A stretch of DNA of 64,000 nucleotides from Crystallibacter permensis (lineage in GTDB: Bacteria; Actinomycetota; Actinomycetes; Actinomycetales; Micrococcaceae). Of the stretch, positions 25,276 to 33,618 are shown piece after piece; positions within the stretch are counted from its first letter, which is position 1, and every line of letters begins with the position of its first letter. A model generated the notes under the pieces. The model made no database searches, had not been told where the DNA came from, and was given only the letters and a program-made list of their open reading frames with translations. Position numbers and translations under genes: made by a program. Location of the stretch: the NCBI RefSeq assembly GCF_025960875.1, contig NZ_JAODLR010000003.1:1-64000 (forward strand). The letters are read 5' to 3'.

Positions 25276-26388
25276 GCGGCTGCGCCGCGGGAGTCGGTGG
25301 GTCCGGCCGCAAGCGGCCTTGATGTGTGGGTTGGTGTCCGGCCGCCCGGCTGTCGGTTGCTGCGCAACGCTCCGTGCCGTGCGTCCTGGCGGGGGTGCGT
25401 GTCGGCCAAGACGGGGTCGATGAAGAGGGTGCAGTATTGCACGGGGCAGTGGTCAGCTTGTGCATGAATGTGCACTTGGGAGATGTGGCCTTCGGCCATG
25501 AAGGAGCGGGGTCGTCTCATCGACGACCGGACCGGTCTGCGACCCGGATGACGGATAGGCTGCCCATCAAGCAGCATCCTCTCCGGCAGGGCGGAGCCCT
25601 GCACAGCGACCAGCCAACGTTCAGCCAGACGATAAGGGAACGAACAGCGTCCCCTGCCGCGCAGCGGCATCCACCACGAGCAGGCCAGGGACCTGCAGCA
25701 ACACCCGGCTAGGCACCCACCCTGCGGCGAAGCCGCAAGACACCATGAAGCACCGCACTACGTGCGGCGCAAATGTCCCACAGGCTGCGGGAGATTCCCC
25801 ATCAAGAGTGCAACAAGCCGTTGCACTAATCGGGGCACTAAAAGTGCCACAAGCCGTGGCACCTTCGGGATCACCCAATGGTCCAAAGTTCTCTGGACAA
25901 TTCGAGAAGGACGCCAATAGTCCAGACACCGTCTGGACAAATAGAGCCACGCCAATCGTGCAGACACTCTCTGCACAAAGAGGCTCCGCTAGTTGCGCAG
26001 CAGGCCGCTGCCCGAATCAACGCGAAGCCCGAGACAACAACAGGCACGGCCAGCAAGGAGCCAAAGCAACCAAGAAGCATCCATGCGGCGCAGCCGCACG
26101 TCATACGCACAGCAAACCGGGGAGTGAAACGAAAAGGGAAACGAAGCGGGACCGCCCGCGCAGCGGGCTGGAAAGCGGAACGTCACCATGCAGGGGAGGC
26201 GTCACGATGCACGGGGTCACCAAAGCGACGGGAGCGCCAGCGACCAAAGCGAAGGAGACCCGGCGGCGCAGCCGCCAGTTCACCACAAAGGACAACCGAG
26301 ACGAAGACGACACGACACCAAGGTGAACGCATCGGGACCCGGACAGCAACACGGAACGGTTCGCTTTCGGGTGAGGCGCGCCAGCGCC
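25276..26388. repeat. Array of short perfect hairpins in a gene-free region
   Basis: Some twenty small dyads lie in 1.1 kb with no supportable gene (the whole of 24874-26558 is otherwise empty). Six share a stem closed by C-GNA-G: 25586-25602 (loop GGA, 7 bp), 25655-25669 (GCA), 25723-25737 (GAA), 26084-26098 (GCA), 26154-26168 (GCA) and 26262-26276 (GCA). The stem sequences differ but both arms change together. Others have GTGC/GCAC or GTCC/GGAC arms: 25429-25442, 25460-25475, 25807-25827, 25844-25862, 25920-25938 and 25958-25976. The array lies upstream of the minus-strand transfer genes. Seen: the pairings. Inferred: a structured DNA or RNA element. Confidence 0.7.
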
Positions 26389-26558
26389 GAACCCTCTTAA
26401 CATATGGGCCACCGCTGCATTCGGCTGACAAAAATTTCCCGATGGCCCGGCCGTAGCTCCCGTTCGGTTTCCGTACTCGGTCCTGCGGCTATCGCCGTCG
26501 TCCGGCCCGCGCGTTCGCTTGGCCTGGGCTTGCGGCTACCGCCGGCCTGCCGGATGGC

Positions 26559-27398
26559 TTAGGGCAGGTGGCTGCCGGCGGGGACAGGTTCTCCCGTCAG
26601 CATCACCGGCGCATCGCAAAAGCTATCTTCGGTGAACTGCAGGGTGGGGTCGGTGGAAATCGGATCGAGCATCCAGTGCGTGATCGACTCCCACTCGTCC
26701 GAATAGACGTCGTAGGGCGAATCAAACTGCAGTGTGGCCCCGGGCTTAAGCGAGATGTGGAATGGCCGCAGCTCACCTGGCGCGGTCTTGTACTTGTACT
26801 CGGGCCGGAATTCGGCTGCGCGTTCACCGTCACGGTCGATTCCAATGACGGCTACCGAATTCCAAAGGTAGGCTTCGACGGCGGCAACGGTGTCATTGGT
26901 CAGATGCCCGGAGACTTCCACCATCCGTGTGGCTTCCGAGTCGCCTTCGGCGATCACATTGACGTCTTCCAGGATCAGGGTTGCCTGACCGGCCGGGCAT
27001 GAAAGCTCCGGCCAGTCGTCATACTCAAGCGGGTCCGGATCATCAGCCGGAGCGGCAGGCTCCTCGAAAGGAGCGGAACCAGGCTGCGGCGCATTCGGCG
27101 TGGGGAGCGGCGGCTGAAATTGTTCAGGCTGTTGCTCTGCTGGTGGAGCGGGAGCCGGCGTTTGCAGCTCGGGTCGGGCAGCCAGCTGGGACTCCTCGGG
27201 CGTCGGGGTCTCGTTCTTCTCTGTAGCTGATGCAGCGGGAGGCGGCGAGGTCGGAGCCTTGACCGATGTTTGCGCCGCCTGGTTATTCGCCGAGTCGTCC
27301 GGGCCGGTCAGCCAGATCAGACCCAATGCAAGTGCAACGGCAACCGCGACGGCCAGGATGCCAAGCATCGCGAGCTCAATCCGGCTCATTTTCCCCAT
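26559..27398 (-). CDS. Membrane-anchored protein with Pro-rich linker
   Basis: 279 residues. One hydrophobic segment (about 8-30) anchors the protein. A linker of Pro, Ala, Thr and Glu follows (35-125, with APTSPPPAAS and PAPPAEQQPEQ). The rest (130-279) is a soluble domain with two cysteines (LSCPAG and SFCDAPV) that may pair outside the cell. It resembles surface proteins of plasmids and mobile elements in layout only. I recognise no family. The start gives a positively charged MGKMSR before the span. Confidence 0.65.
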   Translation of the reverse strand: MGKMSRIELAMLGILAVAVAVALALGLIWLTGPDDSANNQAAQTSVKAPTSPPPAASATEKNETPTPEESQLAARPELQTPAPAPPAEQQPEQFQPPLPTPNAPQPGSAPFEEPAAPADDPDPLEYDDWPELSCPAGQATLILEDVNVIAEGDSEATRMVEVSGHLTNDTVAAVEAYLWNSVAVIGIDRDGERAAEFRPEYKYKTAPGELRPFHISLKPGATLQFDSPYDVYSDEWESITHWMLDPISTDPTLQFTEDSFCDAPVMLTGEPVPAGSHLP

Positions 27399-27464
27399 GC
27401 CTTGGATTGTAGACTCCCGTGGCGCAACCGGTAGGTCCCATCACAGCATCCTCTTTGACAGCGG

Positions 27465-27749
27465 CTACCGCCGGGTGTTTCCGTTCTTGGCCGCGCTGAC
27501 CCCCGAGCGAAAGTCGTCCACGGATTCGACGCTGACCTCGTACTGATTCCCGGAGTGCAGGAGGATCCGCGCCTGCGGGCCGCAGGCAATGAAGCCTCGG
27601 TGGTCTTTGCCCAGATGTCGGTACCCGTACCCGAGGGTCGGAAAGTAGGACCGGTCGATGGACTCATTATCGCCGAGGAAGATCCGGGTGCGGAAGCCTG
27701 AGCTGGAGAGTGCTACCTCATCTGCCGTGACGATTGCCTTCGCCTTCAC
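27465..27749 (-). CDS. Hypothetical protein
   Basis: 94 residues, soluble, starting MKAKAIVTADEVALSSSG. No motif recognised. The first base pairs overlap the stop of the small membrane gene upstream by four bases (ATGA at 27746-27749), which suggests the two are translated together. Confidence 0.5.
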   Translation of the reverse strand: MKAKAIVTADEVALSSSGFRTRIFLGDNESIDRSYFPTLGYGYRHLGKDHRGFIACGPQARILLHSGNQYEVSVESVDDFRSGVSAAKNGNTRR

Positions 27750-27952
27750 ATGCGGCGCCGCGACGAAGATGCCGGCACCGAGGCCATGACAATAAGCATC
27801 GCGATCAGCTGCACGGTTGATGACTCATCGGACGGCAGAATGAGTCCCAGGAATCCTGAGCCCGCGGTGAGTATGCCGACGGTCCAATGAATGAACGTCA
27901 CGGTGGAATCGGCGTTTGCCGTTCGGTTCGAGATAAACTCGAAATGTTGCAT
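27746..27952 (-). CDS. Small two-span membrane protein
   Basis: 68 residues with two hydrophobic stretches (about 20-40 and 48-62) separated by LPSDESSTVQ, ending in SSRRRM. It overlaps the next gene by ATGA. The ribosome site is poor, and no family is recognised. The coupling is the main reason to accept it. Confidence 0.42.
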   Translation of the reverse strand: MQHFEFISNRTANADSTVTFIHWTVGILTAGSGFLGLILPSDESSTVQLIAMLIVMASVPASSSRRRM

Positions 27953-28221
27953 CTGATGAGACTGGCAACATCAAGCCCCGGCCGGAGCTTCACCGATCCC
28001 GGTCCCTCATTTTGGTACAAACGGGATCGGCAGTACGTGCCGCTCATGGCGGCAATTGGCCGACGGCGCCATATTAACTCTGGCCACAGTCTGTCGCCAG
28101 ATTGCCGGAGGCGAGACCCTTCAGCTCTCCTTTCGGCCAAGTACCGGAGTATGTGAGGCTGAGTGACACCTGTGGCCCACATCTAATCGTGTCAGCTGCC
28201 GGCCACAGGCCACTCTTTGCT

Positions 28222-28476
28222 CTAAGCGCTTACGGGTTCCTTGGTCACCCAAACTTCGTCAACGGAGGTGACGCTGACCCTGAAGTTGCCGATCATCAAA
28301 TCGACGCTGAAGGTGCCGGCGCTCTTGCCCTGGGTCCGCAGGTCGCTGAACCTTAGCTCTCGCAGCTCACCCATGATCACCGTGCCGTCCTCGACAGCCG
28401 TGATGCCGCGTCCCAGTTTCCTGGCCGTCAACTGGCCGGCCGCGATCTTGTCCGAAATCGAGGGGTCAAACTTCAT
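28222..28476 (-). CDS. Hypothetical protein
   Basis: 84 residues from MKFDPSISDKI. AAGGA lies 9 bases before the ATG; a longer reading adds an unlikely N-terminus. The sequence alternates short strands (GRGITAVEDGTVIMGELREL, then FSVDLMIGNFRVSVTSVDEV) and could be a small beta-barrel. No family recognised. Confidence 0.55.
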   Translation of the reverse strand: MKFDPSISDKIAAGQLTARKLGRGITAVEDGTVIMGELRELRFSDLRTQGKSAGTFSVDLMIGNFRVSVTSVDEVWVTKEPVSA

Positions 28477-28915
28477 GCTGGTACGTTCCTTCTGCAGTAG
28501 GTGCCTAACCCTACTAAACCTACAGATAAGAATGCGCAAGTAGGCATCTATGGAGAGAGCGTCTAATTTGCTGAAGGCGGTTGGCCAGGTCATGTCCTTT
28601 CCACAGCAGCCCGACAATCGCGACCTGAGTGTCCCAGGGATAGCACGGCAACCGTACGGCCCGAGTCCGTTGTTTCATTTGGGCTATGGCAACACTCGGG
28701 GCGAAATTTAACTATCACTCTTAGGCGCTGGCGTCGGCTTTCCAATCCCATCGCCTAGGGAAATTGGTGGAGAGGGTCAGGCCGCTCATAAGAGCAAATA
28801 GCACCACACACCTCAGGTACTATTCCCGCATGCGCTGTACCAGTTTGAGTGGCCCGATGCTAGGATTTGCCTAGCGTCTAAACGCTTCATCATCCGCGCC
28901 TTAGCTGGGGGAAAA
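28477..28915. other. Gene-free stretch
   Basis: About 440 bases without a frame that has coding bias or a start with a ribosome site. It separates the minus-strand hypothetical gene from the plus-strand excalibur genes and presumably holds both promoters. No clear dyad or -35/-10 pair stands out. Confidence 0.5.
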
Positions 28916-29848
28916 ATGTCAGGCCATCAGTCTCATCCTGCCCAAATTCAGTATAGGAAGTGGGTTCCGACGGCATCCTTCTGGATTACCGCGAGCATCC
29001 TCTTCCTCCTGTTGGTCCTGTTTTCCTTTGCCGCCGGGTTAGGGGGATTCGGCGTATTCCTTACTCTGCTGGGCATTATTTCCCTCATTACCGGGCTCTT
29101 TGCGCTGATCTTCAAACGCAGGTCCTGGATTGGATTGCAAAATCGAAAGGGCGCGAAGACGACCATTTGGAGCGGGGTTGTTGTTCTTGTCGTCGGGCTA
29201 GCTATTTCCGGTACTTCAGCCACAGCGGTCAATGAAGACGAGCCATTCGCAACGGCGACGGCGACTCCGTCGCCGAGTGCCAGCAGCATTGCCTTGACCT
29301 CCTGCGACGACGAAGATATGCGGCGCGGATTCCAATCGGAAATCTTCTTCTGCACTGAGGACGAGGACGGAGTCCTCGTGTGGATGGATCGGGATTCGCA
29401 CGACACGATCGTTGCTGACCGCGCAGCAGAGGCAGCAGAGCTAAAGGCGAAGGAAGAAGCGGCGAAGAAGGCCGCTGCTGAGAAGAAGGCCGAGGAAGAG
29501 GCAGCGAAGAAGGAAGCGGCTGAGAAGAAGGCCAACGAAGAAGCAGCGAAGAAGGAAGCGGCTGAGAAGAAGGCTCAGGAAGAAGCTGACCGGCAAGCTG
29601 AGGCCGAGCGGCAGGCCGAGGCCGACCGCCAGGCTGAAGAAGCCCGAAGGCTAGCTGAAGAGCAGGCACAGCAGGAAGCAGAGCCGTTCGTACCTGCTCC
29701 CGCACCAGCCCCTGCAGCACCTGCTGGCGGATTTGAGAACTGTTCAGCCGCTCGGGCGGCTGGAGCGGCCCCCGTTTACGCCGGGCAACCTGGCTATGGG
29801 TCCCACCTTGACCGCGACGGGGACGGAATCGGCTGCGATAACGGCTGA
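28916..29848 (+). CDS. Membrane protein with coiled coil and excalibur domain
   Basis: 310 residues. Three hydrophobic spans lie between about 20 and 100. After a short Cys-containing stretch (SCDDEDM...FFCTEDEDG) comes a long TolA-like helix, about 168-255, made of AEKKAEEEAAKKEA-type repeats. Then comes an Ala-Pro linker and a C-terminal excalibur domain, FENCSAARAAGAAP to LDRDGDGIGCD, a short calcium-binding motif of extracellular proteins. GGGGG stands 5 bases before the ATG. The coiled coil probably spans the wall to present the calcium domain. The next gene ends in the same domain. Confidence 0.75.
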   Translation: MSGHQSHPAQIQYRKWVPTASFWITASILFLLLVLFSFAAGLGGFGVFLTLLGIISLITGLFALIFKRRSWIGLQNRKGAKTTIWSGVVVLVVGLAISGTSATAVNEDEPFATATATPSPSASSIALTSCDDEDMRRGFQSEIFFCTEDEDGVLVWMDRDSHDTIVADRAAEAAELKAKEEAAKKAAAEKKAEEEAAKKEAAEKKANEEAAKKEAAEKKAQEEADRQAEAERQAEADRQAEEARRLAEEQAQQEAEPFVPAPAPAPAAPAGGFENCSAARAAGAAPVYAGQPGYGSHLDRDGDGIGCDNG

Positions 29849-29867
29849 CCTGCCTACCGTTCAAGTA

Positions 29868-29904
29868 GCTGCCTCCTGATGTGCAATAGCCATCGGGAGG
29901 CAGC
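29868..29904 (+). terminator. Hairpin between the two excalibur genes
   Basis: GCTGCCTCC (29868-29876) pairs with GGAGGCAGC (29896-29904), and an inner GATG/CATC pairing extends it. It lies 20 bases past the first stop. There is no T tract, so partial read-through into the next gene is likely. Confidence 0.5.
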
Positions 29905-29926
29905 AGCATAAGAAAGCACTCCCATC

Positions 29927-30967
29927 ATGATCAACCTCCGAAATGGCTTCGTAACGTCATTCGCCGCTGCCCTTGTCCTGCTGGCTGCCACCGCTTGCGA
30001 ACCGCAAGCGGTCAATGCAACGCCGCCAGTAGTCGAAAGCACACAATCCGCATCGCCGGCTCCTTCCGTATCGGCCACCACGCCGTCGCCGGTAGCCGAG
30101 GATGTCGCGCCGACGAATATCCAGGAACCGACTCCTTCCGAAGAGCCCGCAAAACCGGTGGCATCGGCAGGTACTGTTCTTGCCCAACTGGAAACGGTTC
30201 CGATCAAGGGGCGTGCACCGAAAACCGGTTATGACCGCGACTTGTTTGGCAACGGATGGAAGGACCCTGACCGCAATGGCTGCGATGCACGCAACGATAT
30301 GCTCAACCGTGACCTTACGGATAAGGCGCACAAGCCAGGAACTCAGGGCTGTGTCGTTACTTCTGGTGTCCTTGCTGATCCCTTCACAGCAACGACGATC
30401 AACTTCGTTCGCGGCAACGCCACGAGTACCGAGGTGCAGATTGACCATGTTGTAGCTCTCTCCGATGCTTGGCAGAAAGGCGCTCAGCAGTTAGCGCCGA
30501 ATCAACGTGAGGCGTTCGGCAATGACCCTCTAAATTTGTTGGCCGTCGATGGGCCAACCAACGGCTCCAAGGGGGACGGTGACGCTGCCACTTGGCTGCC
30601 GCCGAATAAGTCATTCCGGTGCGAATACGTGGGTCTGCAGACGGCTGTGAAAGCCAAATACGGGCTATGGATGACGCAGGCGGAGCACGACGCGATCCGC
30701 AGGATTCTTATCGCTTCGTGTCCGGACCAGCCTGTGCGTGCAGATGACGGGGGAGTAAGTGTGCCTGTCGCTGCCGAGCCTGCACCTGAAGCCCAAGCGC
30801 CGGCCCCACCGCAGGAAGCCGCTGCCCCTAAGCAGGCGACCGGGGCGAACCCTTTCTACCAGAACTGTTCTGCGGTGCGAGCCGCCGGGGCTGCCCCCAT
30901 ACGGGCCGGGGATCCTGGATGGGATACAAAGTTCGACAGAGATGGTGACGGGGTTGGCTGCGAGTAG
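29927..30967 (+). CDS. Secreted HNH-type nuclease with excalibur domain
   Basis: 346 residues. The N-terminus is a lipoprotein signal with the lipid cysteine at C24 (LLAATAC). A Pro/Ser-rich linker follows. The nuclease part (about 85-265) has the DUF1524/HNH layout: IDHVVAL (172-178), ND-PLNLL (199-205), TNGSKGD (211-217). At the end is an excalibur domain (YQNCSAVRAAGAAP...FDRDGDGVGCE, 311-346). It should be a surface-held DNase needing a divalent ion. Uses could be DNA scavenging, defence against incoming DNA or competition; none is proven from sequence. Confidence 0.85.
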   Translation: MINLRNGFVTSFAAALVLLAATACEPQAVNATPPVVESTQSASPAPSVSATTPSPVAEDVAPTNIQEPTPSEEPAKPVASAGTVLAQLETVPIKGRAPKTGYDRDLFGNGWKDPDRNGCDARNDMLNRDLTDKAHKPGTQGCVVTSGVLADPFTATTINFVRGNATSTEVQIDHVVALSDAWQKGAQQLAPNQREAFGNDPLNLLAVDGPTNGSKGDGDAATWLPPNKSFRCEYVGLQTAVKAKYGLWMTQAEHDAIRRILIASCPDQPVRADDGGVSVPVAAEPAPEAQAPAPPQEAAAPKQATGANPFYQNCSAVRAAGAAPIRAGDPGWDTKFDRDGDGVGCE

Positions 30968-31147
30968 CCCCTGTTTGCAGTTGCCCTCCGGCCAGATTCC
31001 GGGGATGCAGCCAGGGGGAACCTTCGGCCGAACTATCGCGAGAAGCTGAAAATGTACGGCGACGCCCTATGGACGAGCAGGCGCCGGTACGCCCCGGGCA
31101 AGGACGGCTCCAAGCATGCGGCCCGACGGCACGGACCCGAGGGCCGG

Positions 31148-31861
31148 CTAGCGCCGCACTTCCACGTTCAGGGGAGCGCAGAACCGGTGCAGCCACGCGT
31201 AGTCGGCCGGCAGGGCGAAAACCCTGGCGAACCCGCTGTCGATAACCAGGTCGTCTTCGCTCACCCGGTCGCCGAAGAACATGTACGCCCTGTCGGTGTT
31301 GCATTGCCTGCTCATCCAGACCAGGCCGTCGAATCCTTCCGGTCGGGCATGTGCGGCGGCGGCCCACAGCACGGTTTCCCGGTAGCGGTCGGCCTCGGTC
31401 CCCGTGAGGTTACTGGCCTCGACGCCCAGGGTGCGCAGCCCGGTTCCCATGAAGGAGGCCAGCCGCAGCTCCCGGCGCGGCAGCAGGCGGCCCATCACTT
31501 TGTCCTCGTAGTCGCCGGGCCGCAGGGCGCCGCCGGAAATCGGAACGTCGTGCAGCAGCGTTTCGCACACCGCCGCTTCATCGGTTTGGGCGGCGTAGAG
31601 CGTGGGCACGGGCGGATCGCCGAAGAAGGCGAAACGGGTGGGCTTGCCCCTTCCCGGGTTGAAGGTGTTGGCGTGGCGCTTGGGCCGGTTGGCGAACAGC
31701 CGGTACAAGTGTGATCCGGAGGGCAGGATCCACTGCTGGGCTTCTACTTCCCCGCGTCGAAACTTCTCAAGCCGCTCCCCGCGCTGCTGCTCCAAGATTT
31801 GGTCGTAGGACGGATTGGCCTGGTCCTCAAGCTGACTCCATAGATCCTTCGAGGTCACCAC
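31148..31861 (-). CDS. RES-domain toxin
   Basis: 237 residues. It carries the RES core: R54 in HLYRLF, FNPGRGKPTRFAFF (67-80), TLYAAQTDEAAVCETL (87-102) and a late VIDSGFARVFAL strand. RES toxins degrade cellular NAD+ and arrest growth. The start overlaps the antitoxin stop by seven bases, the usual antitoxin-first order. An N-terminal extension of about 40 residues precedes the core. Length is near the family norm. Confidence 0.85.
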   Translation of the reverse strand: MVTSKDLWSQLEDQANPSYDQILEQQRGERLEKFRRGEVEAQQWILPSGSHLYRLFANRPKRHANTFNPGRGKPTRFAFFGDPPVPTLYAAQTDEAAVCETLLHDVPISGGALRPGDYEDKVMGRLLPRRELRLASFMGTGLRTLGVEASNLTGTEADRYRETVLWAAAAHARPEGFDGLVWMSRQCNTDRAYMFFGDRVSEDDLVIDSGFARVFALPADYAWLHRFCAPLNVEVRR

Positions 31862-32397
31862 TCGACCCCGTAGTGGCCTTCGGCCGCGGCCAGAACCTGC
31901 TCGGGCTCGTCCAGGTAATCGACGGGGCGGTCACCGTCCAGGTAGCCGCTGGGGTCGCACATCCACTGGGCGAGGTCTTCGTCGGTGCGCCCGTGTTCCC
32001 GGATGACGCTGATCAGCCCGGGGATGGCTTCCCGGATCCGGCCGGCATCCTGGTCGAACTGGAAGCCCGGGTAGACCACAGCGTTGCGGCGCCGGACGCC
32101 GATGAGCTGGCCGGCCTTCCGTTTGTCCAAGGCGTAGGAGCTGCGTCCGGTGGCTCGGGAACCGAGCAGTTCGCCGACCTGGCTTCCGGTGAGCATGCCG
32201 AACTCGGCCTCAATAGCGCGCCACGAGTTTTCCGTCGACTGCATGCCGGCGACGACTTCGGGGCTGACCGGCAGTGGGAGTGAGGCGAGAGCGGGGCGGA
32301 TGGCCTCCATGCTGCGGTGCAGGTTCACGAGCGCAGCCTGCAGCGCGGCTGAATCTGCTCCCAGCTGGTCTTCCCGGTGGTGGATTTCGGTGTTCAC
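31855..32397 (-). CDS. Xre/MbcA/ParS-type antitoxin of the RES toxin
   Basis: 180 residues from a GTG with AGGAAGGAG 5 bases upstream. Residues about 55-105 (NSWRAIEAEFGMLTGSQVGELLGSR...ALDKRKAGQLIGVRR) are a helix-turn-helix. The C-terminal part, YPGFQFDQDAGRIREAIPGLISV to YLDGDRPVDYLDEPE, is the MbcA/ParS toxin-binding domain. An upstream ATG is in frame but would place the ribosome site inside the gene. It neutralises the RES toxin and should repress the operon through the palindrome at 32413-32445. A decayed relative lies at 41406-42015. Confidence 0.85.
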   Translation of the reverse strand: MNTEIHHREDQLGADSAALQAALVNLHRSMEAIRPALASLPLPVSPEVVAGMQSTENSWRAIEAEFGMLTGSQVGELLGSRATGRSSYALDKRKAGQLIGVRRRNAVVYPGFQFDQDAGRIREAIPGLISVIREHGRTDEDLAQWMCDPSGYLDGDRPVDYLDEPEQVLAAAEGHYGVEW

Positions 32398-32412
32398 GGC
32401 CGCTCCTTCCTG

Positions 32413-32445
32413 TGTTTCCTGCATTCTAGTCTAGTTCAGGAAACA
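32413..32445 (-). promoter_or_regulatory. Operator palindrome of the RES/Xre operon
   Basis: TGTTTCCTG (32413-32421) and CAGGAAACA (32437-32445) form a perfect 9-bp dyad with a 15-base centre. On the minus strand the centre contains TAGACT and TAGAAT, either of which can serve as the -10 box. The start of the antitoxin lies 15 bases further. This is a classic autoregulatory site. Confidence 0.75.
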
Positions 32446-32519
32446 GCAGGAGAACAGTCGTGCCCTGCATGTAGAGGGCAAGGCTCAGGGCTGTCCGCAT
32501 GCATGTCCAGGCACAAAAA

Positions 32520-32559
32520 TGCCCGGGCGGAGCTGACTACTGCCAGCCGCGCCCGGGCA
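32520..32559 (-). terminator. Intrinsic terminator of the cold-shock gene
   Basis: CGCCCGGGCA (32550-32559) and TGCCCGGGCG (32520-32529) form a 10-bp stem. On the minus strand it is followed by TTTTTG. It lies 10 bases past the csp stop. Confidence 0.85.
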
Positions 32560-32569
32560 CTTGTTTGTC

Positions 32570-32773
32570 CTAGAGAGGGCGGATGTCGACCGCCTGCAGG
32601 CCCTTCTGGCCCTGGGTCGTTTCGAATTCGACCTTCTGGCCTTCTTCGAGGGATTTGTAGCCGCCGCCGGAGATGCCGGAGAAGTGAGCGAAAAGATCCT
32701 CGCCTCCGTTATCCGGGGCGATGAAGCCGAAGCCCTTTTCCGAGTTGAACCATTTCACAGTGCCAGTTGCCAT
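32570..32773 (-). CDS. csp: Cold-shock domain protein
   Basis: 67 residues, the standard size of CspA-type RNA chaperones. It starts [18 protein letters not shown], with RNP1 (KGFGFI) and RNP2-like (DLFAHFSGI) motifs. It binds single-stranded RNA or DNA and melts structure. AGAAGGAAG precedes the ATG. A clear terminator follows, and the gene stands alone. It may have travelled with the element or be a displaced core gene. Confidence 0.95.
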   Translation of the reverse strand: MATGTVKWFNSEKGFGFIAPDNGGEDLFAHFSGISGGGYKSLEEGQKVEFETTQGQKGLQAVDIRPL

Positions 32774-33286
32774 GTTGCTTCCTTCTAGGCCTGCTTCGCG
32801 TGTTCCATATGCAAACACCGTTCCCGCTGCCTAGGTGAAACGGTAGGCGGTAATGTGTGTCGTCGGCAAGCATGAAACGCCTGCTGATTTGGGTCATTAG
32901 AGGGCGGGCGCTGCGCTGCAAGCGGCGCCCGCCCGTGGCCGCCAAGGTAGTTCATGAACCGGGGCACCTCCGGAACTTAGGACTCCACCCGTTGCCGGTG
33001 CCGTTGCCGAGTGGAAGTCCTGCCCAGTAACGATTGGATGATGACGCGATCTGATCAAGACTCCAGAGACTCACCGCCGTTCAGCAGTAGGTCGATCGCC
33101 ACGGGCACTCATACGGTAACGGAAACAACGTTCTCGAGGGCGCTTTCCGCCTCTCCGCGCACTAATTTGGGATCAAGCGTTTGACGTGCGAGGATGAGCA
33201 ATGTTGCCCGCACCCGGCCCATCCGTAACCGGAGGGCAGCCGTCGGCCCATTCCCTTGAATCGATGGCCGACAACCTCATACAGGA
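32774..33286. other. Gene-free stretch upstream of csp
   Basis: About 510 bases without supportable genes. The part next to csp is probably its promoter and a long 5' leader, as usual for cold-shock genes. Near 33180 a TTGACG hexamer points right, toward the orphan terminator at 33287-33324, but no matching -10 is clear. Confidence 0.4.
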
Positions 33287-33324
33287 AGAGCCCGACCGCA
33301 TCCCCATGCCGACGGGCTCTTTTT
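33287..33324 (+). terminator. Strong T-tailed terminator with no gene before it
   Basis: AGAGCCCG (33287-33294) pairs with CGGGCTCT (33313-33320) and the stem is followed directly by TTTT. A second dyad, CCGGCCGGG repeated around AACGAATAA, follows near 33340. No coding gene on the plus strand ends here, so a small RNA starting near 33190 is possible. Confidence 0.6.
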
Positions 33325-33618
33325 GCATCTTAAGGACCCGGCCGGGAACGAATAACCGGCCGGGCCTGCCGTCCCGTGCCCAATAGCAGAGTGAGTGCTG
33401 GCATGCGTTGGGATCGACTCGAACAGATTATGTGCCGTGAAAGGCGACACGCTAGGAGGTTGGTACGGCCACTGCGAACTCCCGAATCTCGGGCTTCAAT
33501 CCACGGACGGGCGTACTCTGGCCGTAATGCGGGGATGCATCAGTACGGTTGGGTAACGAATCCACCGCGTACCCACCGAGAACGGCAGAATGTCATTGTC
33601 CGGTGTTTAGATGGGCTC

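Noticed and set aside
25586-26276. CRISPR array
   Set aside because: The dyads are not one repeated sequence, spacing is irregular (about 55 to 350 bases) and no cas genes are present.
25745-26456. Two overlapping plus-strand frames across the hairpin array
   Set aside because: Basic, low-complexity translations without codon bias; the hairpins cross all frames, so coding is unlikely.
33201-33386. Short plus-strand frame over the orphan terminator
   Set aside because: The frame runs through a T-tailed hairpin, which a real gene would not carry in its middle.
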